Source: Oceanobacillus rekensis (lineage in GTDB: Bacteria; Bacillota; Bacilli; Bacillales; Amphibacillaceae). From it: a stretch of DNA of 64,000 nucleotides. Location: the NCBI RefSeq assembly GCF_002153375.1, contig NZ_MTBQ01000002.1, positions 374,223 to 438,222 of the forward strand, read 5' to 3'. Shown here piece after piece: positions 41,406 through 50,632 of this stretch. Both the position numbers and the translations under genes were made by a program. Numbering within the stretch: position 1 is the stretch's first letter; every line of letters begins with the position of its first letter. The notes below the pieces were generated by a model that was not told where the DNA came from, searched no databases, and saw only the letters and a program-made list of their open reading frames with translations.

Positions 41406-42223
41406 TGAGGGGAAAAAGGAGAAGTAAAATCATACTTGAAATACTTGGTGTCCTTTTGGCCCTAATTTGGCTATCACCTTTTTACTTAATGATTGTTAAT
41501 GCCTTTAAAACGAAAAACGGCATTTTTACCGATATATTGGGTCTACCTGAAGAGTGGACAGTAGATAATTTCAAACAGGCATTTATTGATTTGGATTTTT
41601 TAAGTTCGTTTACGAATTCAGTTATAGTATCTGTTGGTAGTGTCGCGCTAATTATTTTATTTTCATCGATGGCGGGGTATGCACTGGCAAGAAATAAAAC
41701 GAAGTTAAGTGGAATTATCTTTATGGTATTTGTTGCAGCTATGTTAATTCCATTCCAATCGGTAATGATTCCGTTAATTTCAATATTTGGTGAAGTGAAT
41801 ATGTTGAATATTCAAGGGTTGATTTTCATGTATTTAGGCTTTGGGGCAAGTCTATCCATCTTCTTATATCATGGAGCAATGGCGAGTATTCCTGTCTCGC
41901 TTGATGAGGCAGCAACGATTGATGGTGCAAATAAATGGCAGGTATTTTGGAAAATAGTTTTTCCAATGTTAAAACCAATTTCAGTAACCGTTATGATTCT
42001 GAATCTTATCTGGATCTGGAATGATTATTTGCTGCCATCACTTGTATTAAGTGCTGATACTGCAACATTACCATTAAAGATGTTTTTCTTTTTTGGACAA
42101 TATACAAAACAATGGCATTTAGCTTTGGCTGGATTAACCATCGCGATTATTCCTGTTATTATCGTCTACTTTTTTGCTCAAAAGCATATTATTGAAGGTG
42201 TCACAGAAGGAGCTGTTAAGTAA
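41405..42223 (+). CDS. Sugar ABC transporter permease (MalG-like)
   Basis: 272 residues, six helices, with the EAA loop DEAATIDGANKWQVFWKIVFPM and the MalG-type C-terminus EGVTEGAVK. It pairs with the previous permease. ATG at 41405 overlaps the preceding stop by one base. Confidence 0.92.
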   Translation: MRGKRRSKIILEILGVLLALIWLSPFYLMIVNAFKTKNGIFTDILGLPEEWTVDNFKQAFIDLDFLSSFTNSVIVSVGSVALIILFSSMAGYALARNKTKLSGIIFMVFVAAMLIPFQSVMIPLISIFGEVNMLNIQGLIFMYLGFGASLSIFLYHGAMASIPVSLDEAATIDGANKWQVFWKIVFPMLKPISVTVMILNLIWIWNDYLLPSLVLSADTATLPLKMFFFFGQYTKQWHLALAGLTIAIIPVIIVYFFAQKHIIEGVTEGAVK

Positions 42224-42263
42224 ATGGCACAAGCCTCTATAAATACACAAGGGGATGTAAACA

Positions 42264-43304
42264 ATGGCTGTCACAATTAAAGATGTAGCAAAGCGGGCAA
42301 ATGTTTCGCCATCAACTGTCTCCCGAGTGATAACGGACAGTAATAAAATTAGTGAAAAGACAAAGCGAAAAGTGCGTCAAGTCATGGAAGAAATGGGATA
42401 TCACATAAATTTTAATGCCCGTGTACTTGTTCAAAAGTCAACACAGACAATTGGAATCGTTATGAAGCATTCAGCAAGCCACTCTCTGCATAATCCTTTT
42501 TTTCCAGAAGTACTGCGAGGAATCAGTGCTTTCTGTCATGAAAAAGATTACAGCATTTCATTGACTACTGGTAATTCAGAGAAATCTATTTTTAATGAGG
42601 TAGTAAAAATGGTTCAGGGAAGACGAGTGGATGGAGTAATTGTCCTTTATTCCAAAAAGGATGATAAAGTTGTTCCATATTTGATAAAACAAAACATTCC
42701 GTTCGCCGTCATTGGTAAACCATTAAGTGAGACCAATAAAATTATGTATGTCGATAATGATAATGTTCAGGCTTCTAAAGAAGCAACAGAGTTTCTGATC
42801 AAGCTTGGTCATCAAAGAATAAGTTTTATTGGTGATGATCCTGAATTCCAGGTGATTCAAGACAGGATAAATGGTTATCAAGAAGCTTTGAAGTTACATG
42901 AATTGGAAGTTACTGAGGATTACATTAAGAGTTTTGAATATGGAACAGCTAATGGTAAGCAGGTTGTGGAAGAGTTACTCAGCTTACCTGAAAAACCTAC
43001 TGCGATGATTATATCAGCAGATGTAAATGCTTTGGTAGTAATGAAAGAATTGAGTAAAAGAGATATATATGTACCGAAAGATATGAGTATTATCAGTTTT
43101 AATAACACGATTATTTCGCAATTATCAACACCACCAATGACCTCCATTGATACCCAAACCTATCAACTAGGATATGAGGCATCAAAATGTGTCATTGAAC
43201 TAATTGGTGATCCGGAAATGTTTAAGCGCAGTGTCATTATTCCTACAGTAATTGAAAATAGAGAAACAACTGCGATTTATAAAGGCAATGGAAAATATAA
43301 TTGA
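42264..43304 (+). CDS. LacI-family transcriptional regulator
   Basis: 346 residues. The helix-turn-helix is at the start (TIKDVAKRANVSPSTVSRVI, hinge helix about 45-60) followed by a periplasmic-binding-like effector domain. It lies directly after the permeases and before the second half of the locus. ATGCAAACG boxes before 39145 and before 43368 are probable operators, making it a local repressor released by the imported sugar or a derivative. A helical hinge and an intact core suggest it is functional. GGGG lies 10 bases before the ATG. Confidence 0.92.
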   Translation: MAVTIKDVAKRANVSPSTVSRVITDSNKISEKTKRKVRQVMEEMGYHINFNARVLVQKSTQTIGIVMKHSASHSLHNPFFPEVLRGISAFCHEKDYSISLTTGNSEKSIFNEVVKMVQGRRVDGVIVLYSKKDDKVVPYLIKQNIPFAVIGKPLSETNKIMYVDNDNVQASKEATEFLIKLGHQRISFIGDDPEFQVIQDRINGYQEALKLHELEVTEDYIKSFEYGTANGKQVVEELLSLPEKPTAMIISADVNALVVMKELSKRDIYVPKDMSIISFNNTIISQLSTPPMTSIDTQTYQLGYEASKCVIELIGDPEMFKRSVIIPTVIENRETTAIYKGNGKYN

Positions 43305-43339
43305 TATTTTATTGCACAAATAAATGCAAACGGTTGTCT
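43296..43339 (+). promoter_or_regulatory. Promoter and LacI-type operator of the catabolic operon
   Basis: A perfect -10 box TATAAT (43296-43301), inside the end of the regulator gene, is followed by the operator ATGCAAACGGTTGTCT (43324-43339) at about +16. The -35 region is weak. It would let the ThuA-GH13 operon be controlled by the same LacI protein. Confidence 0.55.
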
Positions 43340-43367
43340 AAAATGAGGTACAAAGAGGGAGAGATAG

Positions 43368-44090
43368 ATGATGAAAGTCTTGGTATGGAATGAAAATCGC
43401 CACGAGAAAACAAATGCAATCGTTACAGAGATCTATCCGGAGGGAATACATGGCGCCATTGCTGAATTTCTACAAGATGATGACGTTCAGGTAAAAACAG
43501 CTACATTGGATGATGCACAGCATGGATTAACCGATGAAATATTAACCGATGCAGATGTTTTAGTATGGTGGGGACATTTAGCACATGATGAAGTTGCAGA
43601 TGAAATCGTTGAAAAAGTAAAACAGCGTGTATTGGATGGAATGGGATTAATTGTCTTACACTCTGGCCATTTTTCTAAGATCTTCAAAAGCCTGATGGGA
43701 ACATCATGTGACCTGAAGTGGCGCGAAGCAGGGGAGAAGGAGCGTATTTGGAACATTGACCCAACACATCCTATTACAGAGGGAGTTGGACAATATTTTG
43801 AATTGGAACAGGAAGAAATGTATGGTGAGCATTTCGATATTCCAACACCAGATGAATTAATTTTTGTTAGTTGGTTTGAAGGTGGAGAAGTTTTCCGTAG
43901 TGGTGCAACATTTAAACGAGGAAAAGGTAAAATATTCTATTTCAGACCTGGACATGAAACACATCCTACATATCACAATAAGGATGTACAACGTGTCATA
44001 AAAAATGCAGTTAAATGGGCAAATAATACAAACACACCAACACATGTATATGGGAATGCAAAACCGTTAGAAAATATCCTTGGAAGATAA
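43368..44090 (+). CDS. ThuA-like protein
   Basis: 240 residues of the ThuA family (class I glutamine-amidotransferase-like fold without the usual catalytic triad): [42 protein letters not shown] and [15 protein letters not shown]. In Rhizobium ThuA/ThuB act on trehalose and related disaccharides together with 3-keto sugar chemistry. Here it is next to two ThuB-like dehydrogenases and an isomerase, which fits. Its exact reaction is not settled. Confidence 0.88.
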   Translation: MMKVLVWNENRHEKTNAIVTEIYPEGIHGAIAEFLQDDDVQVKTATLDDAQHGLTDEILTDADVLVWWGHLAHDEVADEIVEKVKQRVLDGMGLIVLHSGHFSKIFKSLMGTSCDLKWREAGEKERIWNIDPTHPITEGVGQYFELEQEEMYGEHFDIPTPDELIFVSWFEGGEVFRSGATFKRGKGKIFYFRPGHETHPTYHNKDVQRVIKNAVKWANNTNTPTHVYGNAKPLENILGR

Positions 44091-44116
44091 TGAAGATTAA
44101 TAGGAGGAGTTTCATT

Positions 44117-45148
44117 ATGTCAAAACTTCATGTCGCAGTCATTGGCTGTGGAAGCATCGCAAGACATCGTCATCTCGTAGAATACGCCAATCATCCGGAA
44201 GTTAAGATTGTAGCTGTATGTGATGCTGTGGAATCAAGAGTAAAAGAAACCGCTGAAATCTATAATGCAAAAGCATATACAAGTTACGAAGAATTGTTAA
44301 CAATGGAGAAAATAGATGCAATAAGTGTCTGCCTGCCTAATTATTTACATGCACCTGTCAGTATTGCAGCTCTAAATAAAGGATGTCATGTTTTATGTGA
44401 AAAACCGATGGCAACATCCAGAGAAGAAGCGGAAGAAATGATCAAAGCAGCTGCATCAAATAATAAAAAACTAATGATTGGACATAATCAGCGATTTGTA
44501 CCTTCCCATCAAAAGGCAAGAAAATTAATAGAACAAGGGGAAATAGGAAAGATCTACAGCTTCCGCACAACTTTTGGGCATGGGGGACCTGAAGGCTGGA
44601 GTGCAGATGGTACTGATAGCTGGTTCTTTAAGAAAGACCAGGCATTTATTGGTGCAATGGGAGACCTTGGTGTACACAAGGCAGATTTACTCCGTTATTT
44701 ATTAAATGAAGAGTTTGTTCAAGTGGGGGCATTTGTTGAGACAAGTGCAAAGGAAAATACCAATGTGGATGATAATGCGACACTTATTTTAAAGACAAAA
44801 AGCGGGGTAATCGGTACACTTGCTGCAAGTTGGGCATACACAGCAAAAGAAGATAACTCTACCATTATTTATGGTGAAAATGCTACGTTGAGACTCGAAG
44901 ACGACCCGCAATATTCCTTAGTTGTACACTATAAAAATGGTGAATCTGTATACTATGAATTGGGTGGTATCCAGTCCAATGCTGAAGGTGGTCAAACAAC
45001 CACACATGTGATTGATCATTTCGTTGAGTCAATTCTAAAAGACTCGGAACCTTTGATTGATGGAGAAGAAGGTAAGAAATCGTTGGAGGTAATTCTAGGA
45101 GCATTGGAATCTGTCAAATCAAATAGCATTTATCATATGGAGAAGTGA
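44117..45148 (+). CDS. Gfo/Idh/MocA-family oxidoreductase 1
   Basis: 343 residues. The Rossmann motif is GCGSIARHRH near residue 10; the family block is CEKPMATSREEAEEM near 95, where Lys is catalytic. The C-terminal domain has GHGGPEGWSADGTDSWF and GAMGDLGVHKADLLRY, whose His likely participates in hydride transfer. These NAD(P)-dependent enzymes oxidise sugar hydroxyls, often at C3 of a glucoside. ATG at 44117 follows AGGAGG; the open frame begins 27 bases earlier. Confidence 0.9.
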   Translation: MSKLHVAVIGCGSIARHRHLVEYANHPEVKIVAVCDAVESRVKETAEIYNAKAYTSYEELLTMEKIDAISVCLPNYLHAPVSIAALNKGCHVLCEKPMATSREEAEEMIKAAASNNKKLMIGHNQRFVPSHQKARKLIEQGEIGKIYSFRTTFGHGGPEGWSADGTDSWFFKKDQAFIGAMGDLGVHKADLLRYLLNEEFVQVGAFVETSAKENTNVDDNATLILKTKSGVIGTLAASWAYTAKEDNSTIIYGENATLRLEDDPQYSLVVHYKNGESVYYELGGIQSNAEGGQTTTHVIDHFVESILKDSEPLIDGEEGKKSLEVILGALESVKSNSIYHMEK

Positions 45149-45153
45149 AGGAA

Positions 45154-46188
45154 ATGGTGAAGTTAAAGATGGGAATTATAGGTGTAGGGGGCATTGCTCA
45201 AAGCAGGCATATTCCAGCCTATCTTAAATTCCTCGAAAAGGTGGAACTGGTGGCGGTGCAGGATGTAAATCTTGTTCGTGCAAAAGAAGCAGCAAAAACA
45301 TTTAACATTTCTAGAGTTTATACGGATTATCGAGAACTCTTTCAGGCAGTTGATGCGGTAACTATTTGTACACCAAATAAATTTCATGCGGAAATATCCA
45401 TTGCAGCTCTGGAGGCTGGTGTCCATGTTTTTTGTGAGAAGCCAATGGCTATAACAGCTGCAGAATGTGTATCAATGCTTGCTGCATCAAGAAAAGCTAA
45501 TAAAATTTTATCAATTGCATACCACTATCGCTTTATGGAAGCATCTATAGTGGCAAAAAAAGCGATGCAGGATATCGGTGAACCGTTAGTAACAAGAGTT
45601 CAGGCACTCAGACGCCGTAAAGTTCCAGGTTGGGGAGTATTTACGAACAAAGAAATGCAGGGTGGAGGTAGCTTAATTGATTGGGGCTGTCATTTTCTTG
45701 ATCTATCCCTTTGGTTACTTGATGGACCACAACCAGTTGAGGTAATGGGTACTGTTTATAATCGATTAAGCAAAACACCAAACCAATTGAATGATTGGGG
45801 ATTCATTGATTATGAAGCATTTAATGTCGATGATCATGTATCTGCTTATATCAAGTTTGAAAATAGCAGTTCCATGCTTTTTGAATGCTCTTGGGCCGCA
45901 AATATAAAAGATGATTCGACACATGTCAGTATTTCTGGTACAAAAAGTGGACTGAGTGTATTCCCATTTGAAATCTATCAACCTAAATATGGAAAAATGA
46001 TGACAACCGAAGCAATGATGGAAGAAGATCCTAAACAGGTAGGAATCCTTCAGGCAACGAATTTTGTAGAAAGCTGTTTAGGTGAAGCTGAATTAATATC
46101 CAAACCAGAAGAGGCTTTGAAAGTTACGAAATTAATGGAAGCAATTTATGAAAGCAGTGAAGTTGGATCAAGTATAAAATTTTCTTGA
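45154..46188 (+). CDS. Gfo/Idh/MocA-family oxidoreductase 2
   Basis: 344 residues, same family as the preceding gene but clearly different: Rossmann motif GVGGIAQSRH, CEKPMAITAAECVSM with the catalytic Lys, then VQALRRRKVPGWGVFTNKE and GGSLIDWGCHFLDLSLWLL. Two such enzymes in one operon often do forward and reverse oxidoreduction steps on a sugar, e.g. forming and reducing a 3-keto group. ATG at 45154 is preferred because GGAG lies 10 bases before it, while GTG at 45145 is too close. Confidence 0.9.
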   Translation: MVKLKMGIIGVGGIAQSRHIPAYLKFLEKVELVAVQDVNLVRAKEAAKTFNISRVYTDYRELFQAVDAVTICTPNKFHAEISIAALEAGVHVFCEKPMAITAAECVSMLAASRKANKILSIAYHYRFMEASIVAKKAMQDIGEPLVTRVQALRRRKVPGWGVFTNKEMQGGGSLIDWGCHFLDLSLWLLDGPQPVEVMGTVYNRLSKTPNQLNDWGFIDYEAFNVDDHVSAYIKFENSSSMLFECSWAANIKDDSTHVSISGTKSGLSVFPFEIYQPKYGKMMTTEAMMEEDPKQVGILQATNFVESCLGEAELISKPEEALKVTKLMEAIYESSEVGSSIKFS

Positions 46189-46202
46189 AACGGGGGATAG
46201 AA

Positions 46203-47171
46203 ATGAAACTAGGTGTATTTACCGTGTTATTTGCCGAAAAGCCATTGGAAGAAATGCTCGACTATGTTAAGAATGCAGGATTACAAGCAGTTGAAATAGG
46301 TACAGGAGGAAATCCCGGAACTGCCCACTGTAATGTCGATGAATTATTGGAAAGCGAACAAAAACGAAAAGATTTTAAAGATAAAATTACGTCAAGAGGT
46401 TTAACAATCAGTGCATTCAGCTGTCATGATAATCCAATCTCTCCAAACAAACAGCATGCGAAAGCTTCCCATAACACCTTTTCGAAAACAGTTCGACTTG
46501 CGGAATTATTGGAAGTACCGGTCGTGAACACCTTCTCTGGCACTCCTGGATCCAATGAAGATTCCAAATATCCCAATTGGCCAGTTACGCCATGGCCAAC
46601 GGAATACTCCGATATTCTAAAATGGCAATGGGAAGAAAAACTCATTCCGTATTGGAAGGAACAAGGACAATATGCGAAAGACCATGGTGTTAAAGTTGGC
46701 TTGGAACTGCATGCAGGATTTTTAGTGCACACCCCACACACCTTATTGAAATTGAGAGAAGCAACGAACGACGCAATTGGGGCCAATCTTGATCCAAGTC
46801 ACTTATGGTGGCAGGGAATCGATCCGGTTGCAGCTATTAAAATTTTAGGCAGAGAAAATGCGATCCATCATTTTCATGCAAAAGATACATACATTGACCA
46901 GGACAATGTCAATATGTATGGATTGACAGATATGCAACCCTATTCTGCTGTTCAGACCCGCGCCTGGAGTTTCCGCTCTGTCGGTTATGGCCATAGTATC
47001 CAGGAATGGTCCAATATTGTAAGTGCATTAAGGACGTATGGTTATGACTATGTCATTAGTATCGAGCATGAGGATCCAATTATGTCGATTGATGAAGGAT
47101 TTAAGGCCGCAGTTAAAAACCTAAAAGCCATCAATATCGAAGAATCACCTGCTGACATGTGGTGGGCATAA
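46203..47171 (+). CDS. TIM-barrel sugar isomerase/epimerase
   Basis: 322 residues of the AP-endonuclease-2-like sugar phosphate isomerase/epimerase family. Metal ligands are in GLELHAG (Glu), NLDPSHL (Asp), HHFHAKD (His) and ISIEHEDP (Glu), all intact. It would act on the keto sugar made by the dehydrogenases. The ATG at 46203 follows GGGGGAT; the frame is open from a TTG 18 bases earlier that overlaps the previous gene. Confidence 0.9.
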   Translation: MKLGVFTVLFAEKPLEEMLDYVKNAGLQAVEIGTGGNPGTAHCNVDELLESEQKRKDFKDKITSRGLTISAFSCHDNPISPNKQHAKASHNTFSKTVRLAELLEVPVVNTFSGTPGSNEDSKYPNWPVTPWPTEYSDILKWQWEEKLIPYWKEQGQYAKDHGVKVGLELHAGFLVHTPHTLLKLREATNDAIGANLDPSHLWWQGIDPVAAIKILGRENAIHHFHAKDTYIDQDNVNMYGLTDMQPYSAVQTRAWSFRSVGYGHSIQEWSNIVSALRTYGYDYVISIEHEDPIMSIDEGFKAAVKNLKAINIEESPADMWWA

Positions 47172-47288
47172 GTATAAATAGGGACTACCTATCAAGTTTA
47201 TCTCTGTGCAGTTTAAGGACATAGATTTGAAAAGTATCTGTTCGGCATACAATGAATAGATTCTTACATACTATAGGAGGATACAACA

Positions 47289-47972
47289 TTGCGAAATTCT
47301 GAATTTGCGAACGGGTTATATATGATAAGTGAATGGGTGATGCGTTTTTTGGTAATCAATTTAATATGGCTCCTATTCAATTTGCCAATTATATTCATTG
47401 TAGTAAGTATGATATTTGCCGATCAGTTGAATATTTTATATTTATTGCTGGTCCCTTTAGTCATTTTACTGCCAATACTACTTTTCCCTGCTACTGCTGC
47501 TATGTTCGCTTCTGTGAGGGATTGGGTAATGGGCAAAGAAAATAGAGGACTATTTAAATCATATTGGAATTACTATAGAGTTAACTATAAACAAAGTCTG
47601 CTTGGTGGAATAATTTTAACTACAATATGGGCTATCTGGGGTTTGGATTATTATTACTTTAGTCAGGAAAATATCATACTAATGTTTGCCTTTGTCATAT
47701 TGGGAGTAATTCTTTTCAGCTATACGATTAACTTTTTTTCCATCATAGCACATTACGATATGGGACTTGGAACAATGTTAAAAAACACCCTGCTAATAAC
47801 GATTGGAAGTCCTTTATTATCCTTCTCCATACTTATAAGCAGTGGACTTATTTTGATCATAAGCAGTAAGGTTTGGTTTTTAATGCCTTTTTTTACATGG
47901 TCGATACTTGCGTTTATATCGTTTTCAGCATTTTATCGATTATATATAAAGTTAATTACGAGGCATTCATAA
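47289..47972 (+). CDS. DUF624 (YesL-like) membrane protein
   Basis: 227 residues with five to six membrane helices; the start FANGLYMISEWVMRFLVINLIWLLFNLP and the block LLFPATAAMFASVRDWVMG are typical of DUF624/YesL proteins. These occur with sugar ABC importers and glycosidases in Bacilli, perhaps as an accessory to import. The start is TTG after AGGAGG with 8 bases between. Function unproven. Confidence 0.85.
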   Translation: MRNSEFANGLYMISEWVMRFLVINLIWLLFNLPIIFIVVSMIFADQLNILYLLLVPLVILLPILLFPATAAMFASVRDWVMGKENRGLFKSYWNYYRVNYKQSLLGGIILTTIWAIWGLDYYYFSQENIILMFAFVILGVILFSYTINFFSIIAHYDMGLGTMLKNTLLITIGSPLLSFSILISSGLILIISSKVWFLMPFFTWSILAFISFSAFYRLYIKLITRHS

Positions 47973-48008
47973 TGGTTGCAGCGTAAAAATACGCAGGGAG
48001 TGATGATT

Positions 48009-49664
48009 ATGAAAAGAATCTGGTGGAAAGAAGCAGTTGCCTATCAAGTTTATCCACGAAGCTTTATGGATTCAAATGGGGATGGGATTGGGGACATCCA
48101 AGGTGTAATAGCTAAGCTTGACTATTTGAAGAATCTCGGAATCGACGTCATCTGGGTGAGTCCAATCTATCAATCCCCAAATGATGATAATGGCTATGAT
48201 ATTAGTGATTATCAGGACATTATGGATGAATTCGGTACAATGGAAGACTTTGATCAATTACTAGATGAGGTCCATAAGCGTGGTATGAAACTGATCATGG
48301 ATTTAGTAATTAATCATACGTCAGATGAGCACCCATGGTTTATAGAATCGCGCTCCTCAAAGGATAACCCGTACCGTGATTATTACATTTGGCATCCGGG
48401 GAAGAAGGGGGAAGAACCAAATAATTGGGAGTCGATATTTGGTGGTTCTGCTTGGGAATATGATAAAAGTACAAAGGAATATTTTCTTCATGTTTTTTCA
48501 AAAAAACAGCCGGATCTGAACTGGGAAAATTCCGATGTTCGCAAAGAGTTATACCAAATGGTCAATTGGTGGCTTGATAAAGGCATTGATGGATTCCGTG
48601 TAGATGCCATTTCCCATATTAAAAAGATTGCTGGTTTACCTGATCTTCCTAATCCGATGCAAAAGAAATACGTTCCTTCCTATAATGGTCATATGAATCG
48701 TGAAGGTATTCAGGATTTCCTGAAAGAATTAAAAGATGAGACATTTGCCAACTATGATATTATGACGGTCGGTGAAGCGAATGGGGTAAGCATAGAAGAG
48801 GCAGATGAATGGGTAGGAGAAGAAAACGGGAAGTTCAATATGATTTTTCAATTTGAACATTTAGACCTTTGGGGGAAAAATACAGATACAGGATTGGATA
48901 TTCATGCATTAAAAAAGATAATGACAAAATGGCAAACAGGCTTAAATGGTTTGGGTTGGAACGCATTATTCCTGGAAAATCATGATCAGCCGCGTTCGCT
49001 TTCGACTTGGGGCAACAGCAAGGAATATCGTGTTGAATCTGCGAAGGGACTTGCAACCATGTACTTTCTGATGCAGGGCACACCATTTATTTATCAAGGC
49101 CAGGAAATCGGCATGACGAATGTTCAATATCCTTTCATTGAAGATTATAATGATGTTGATGCGAAGAACCTATTCAAGCGACAGACAAAAGAAGGTGTAC
49201 CAGTTGAAGAAATAATGGAGATTATTTGGAAAACCGGTCGGGATAATTCAAGAACACCGATGCAATGGAGTACGGGGAAAAATGCAGGGTTTTCTAATGG
49301 GGACCCATGGCTTCAGGTTAATCCGAATTATAAAGAGATTAATGTGGAAAAGGAAATGCAGAATCCAGATTCCATTTATCATTACTATAAAAAGTTGATT
49401 GCGTTAAGAAAGGAACTAGAAGTGCTGATCTATGGAAGATACGATATCATTTTGGAGGGCCATGATCAGGTTTATGCATATACAAGAACATTGGACGATG
49501 AGACGGTAGTAATTATTACGAATTTATTTGCAGAAGTTGTTGAATTGATGTTACCAGCTGACCTGGAAAATAAAACAAAGGATTTATTACTCAGTAATTA
49601 TGATCAATTTGAAGCTAATAAACTACAACCTTATGAAGCCAGAGTGTATAAAATAGTTGAATAG
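48009..49664 (+). CDS. GH13 alpha-glucosidase
   Basis: 551 residues of the GH13 oligo-1,6-glucosidase/alpha-glucosidase type. The catalytic set is DLVINHTSDEHPWF (region I), GFRVDAISHI with nucleophile Asp near 199 (region II), GEANGV with the acid Glu (region III) and FLENHDQPR (region IV). Region II has Ala after the nucleophile instead of Val, which in this family goes with alpha-1,4 rather than alpha-1,6 preference. It has no signal peptide, so it splits imported glucosides inside the cell. ATG at 48009 follows GGGAGTG; the open frame begins at 47976. Confidence 0.92.
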   Translation: MKRIWWKEAVAYQVYPRSFMDSNGDGIGDIQGVIAKLDYLKNLGIDVIWVSPIYQSPNDDNGYDISDYQDIMDEFGTMEDFDQLLDEVHKRGMKLIMDLVINHTSDEHPWFIESRSSKDNPYRDYYIWHPGKKGEEPNNWESIFGGSAWEYDKSTKEYFLHVFSKKQPDLNWENSDVRKELYQMVNWWLDKGIDGFRVDAISHIKKIAGLPDLPNPMQKKYVPSYNGHMNREGIQDFLKELKDETFANYDIMTVGEANGVSIEEADEWVGEENGKFNMIFQFEHLDLWGKNTDTGLDIHALKKIMTKWQTGLNGLGWNALFLENHDQPRSLSTWGNSKEYRVESAKGLATMYFLMQGTPFIYQGQEIGMTNVQYPFIEDYNDVDAKNLFKRQTKEGVPVEEIMEIIWKTGRDNSRTPMQWSTGKNAGFSNGDPWLQVNPNYKEINVEKEMQNPDSIYHYYKKLIALRKELEVLIYGRYDIILEGHDQVYAYTRTLDDETVVIITNLFAEVVELMLPADLENKTKDLLLSNYDQFEANKLQPYEARVYKIVE

Positions 49665-49731
49665 GATTTTATAAAAACAGGGATTAAAAATTAAATTTTC
49701 GAGGCAGGATTATTAAACAATCTCAGAAAAA

Positions 49732-49967
49732 TGTTCTTCATAAATCCGATGAACGACCAAACAAGGCAAAAAAATAAGGAAAGTGTTCTTCATAAATCCG
49801 ATGAGTGACCAAACAAGGCGAAAAACAAAGTAAAAGGTCACTTATAGAGCAGATGAGTGACCGAACGAGGCAAAACACAAGTAAAAGGTCACTCATAGAG
49901 CAGATGAATGCAAAAACACAAGTAAAAGGTCACTCATAAAGCAGATGAATGACCGAACAAGGCAAGC
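49732..49967. repeat. Tandem array, five units of 41-53 bp with internal palindrome
   Basis: Units begin at 49732, 49784, 49837, 49888 and 49929; lengths are 52, 53, 51, 41 (10-base deletion) and a last partial unit. Each contains ATGARTGACC and (except the first two) GGTCACTYAT, which pair as a 10-bp stem. The repeats have a similar period to the 18923 array but different sequence. They fill the gap after the GH13 gene and before the Fur-controlled promoter. Confidence 0.88.
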
Positions 49968-49992
49968 ACTGTGTGGTGGCAATATACTCTAG

Positions 49993-50021
49993 TTGAAAAT
50001 GATTATCATTATCGTTATAAT
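49993..50021 (+). promoter_or_regulatory. Promoter with Fur box in the spacer
   Basis: TTGAAA (49993-49998), 17 bases, TATAAT (50016-50021). GAAAATGATTATCATTATC (49995-50013) matches the classical Fur consensus at 18 of 19 positions and overlaps the -35 box and most of the spacer. Iron-bound Fur would block the promoter. Confidence 0.88.
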
Positions 50022-50055
50022 GGAGGTGATAATTAGCCAGAGTGGAGGGGAAGCA

Positions 50056-50520
50056 ATGAATAAGGTGCTTATACTTTATGCAAGCTCTACGGGTAACACA
50101 GAAATGATGACTGAAGCGATGGTATCCTATCTTGAGAGCCAGCGCTATTATGTTGTAATGAAATCATTTGAATTTGATTCGATTAATATAGAGGAACTAC
50201 TTAATTATGACTTAGTTCTGATTGGTACACATTCTGCAGATGATGGAGAGATTCCTTTTGAGGCGGAACATTTCTATGACGAACTTAATGATATAAATCT
50301 TAAAGACAGGTTAATTGGTGTATTTGGTTCTGGAGAATCTTTTTATGATGTGTTTTGTGAGTCGATTGAAATTATGGGTGATCGACTGGAGTATCTTGGT
50401 GCAAGACTTGTCCCAACCCGGTTAAAAGTGGAACTTGAGCCAGATGAAAAAGATAGGTTGCGATGTGAAGCGTTTGTAAAGGAAGCATGCGAGATGATTG
50501 AGGAAACAGTGGGTACCTAG
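50056..50520 (+). CDS. Flavodoxin, iron-regulated
   Basis: 154 residues, single-domain flavodoxin. The FMN phosphate loop is YASSTGNTEMM near residue 9; IGTHSADDGEIP and VFGSGESFYDVFC carry the two ring-binding loops. It replaces ferredoxin as electron carrier when iron is scarce, in line with the Fur box upstream. Similar to B. subtilis YkuN/YkuP. ATG at 50056 follows GGAGGGG; the open frame begins 63 bases earlier but lacks a better start. Confidence 0.93.
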   Translation: MNKVLILYASSTGNTEMMTEAMVSYLESQRYYVVMKSFEFDSINIEELLNYDLVLIGTHSADDGEIPFEAEHFYDELNDINLKDRLIGVFGSGESFYDVFCESIEIMGDRLEYLGARLVPTRLKVELEPDEKDRLRCEAFVKEACEMIEETVGT

Positions 50521-50542
50521 CCACTGTCTTCTCTTTTTTTTA
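50506..50542 (+). terminator. Terminator overlapping flavodoxin stop
   Basis: ACAGTGG (50506-50512) pairs with CCACTGT (50521-50527); a T-rich tail follows. Confidence 0.8.
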
Positions 50543-50632
50543 TCTTATTTAAAATAAAATTTCATTAACGGTGTTGTTTTTTAATATAATATTATATATT
50601 GTATAAATATAATATAGCTAGGAGGTGACTGG

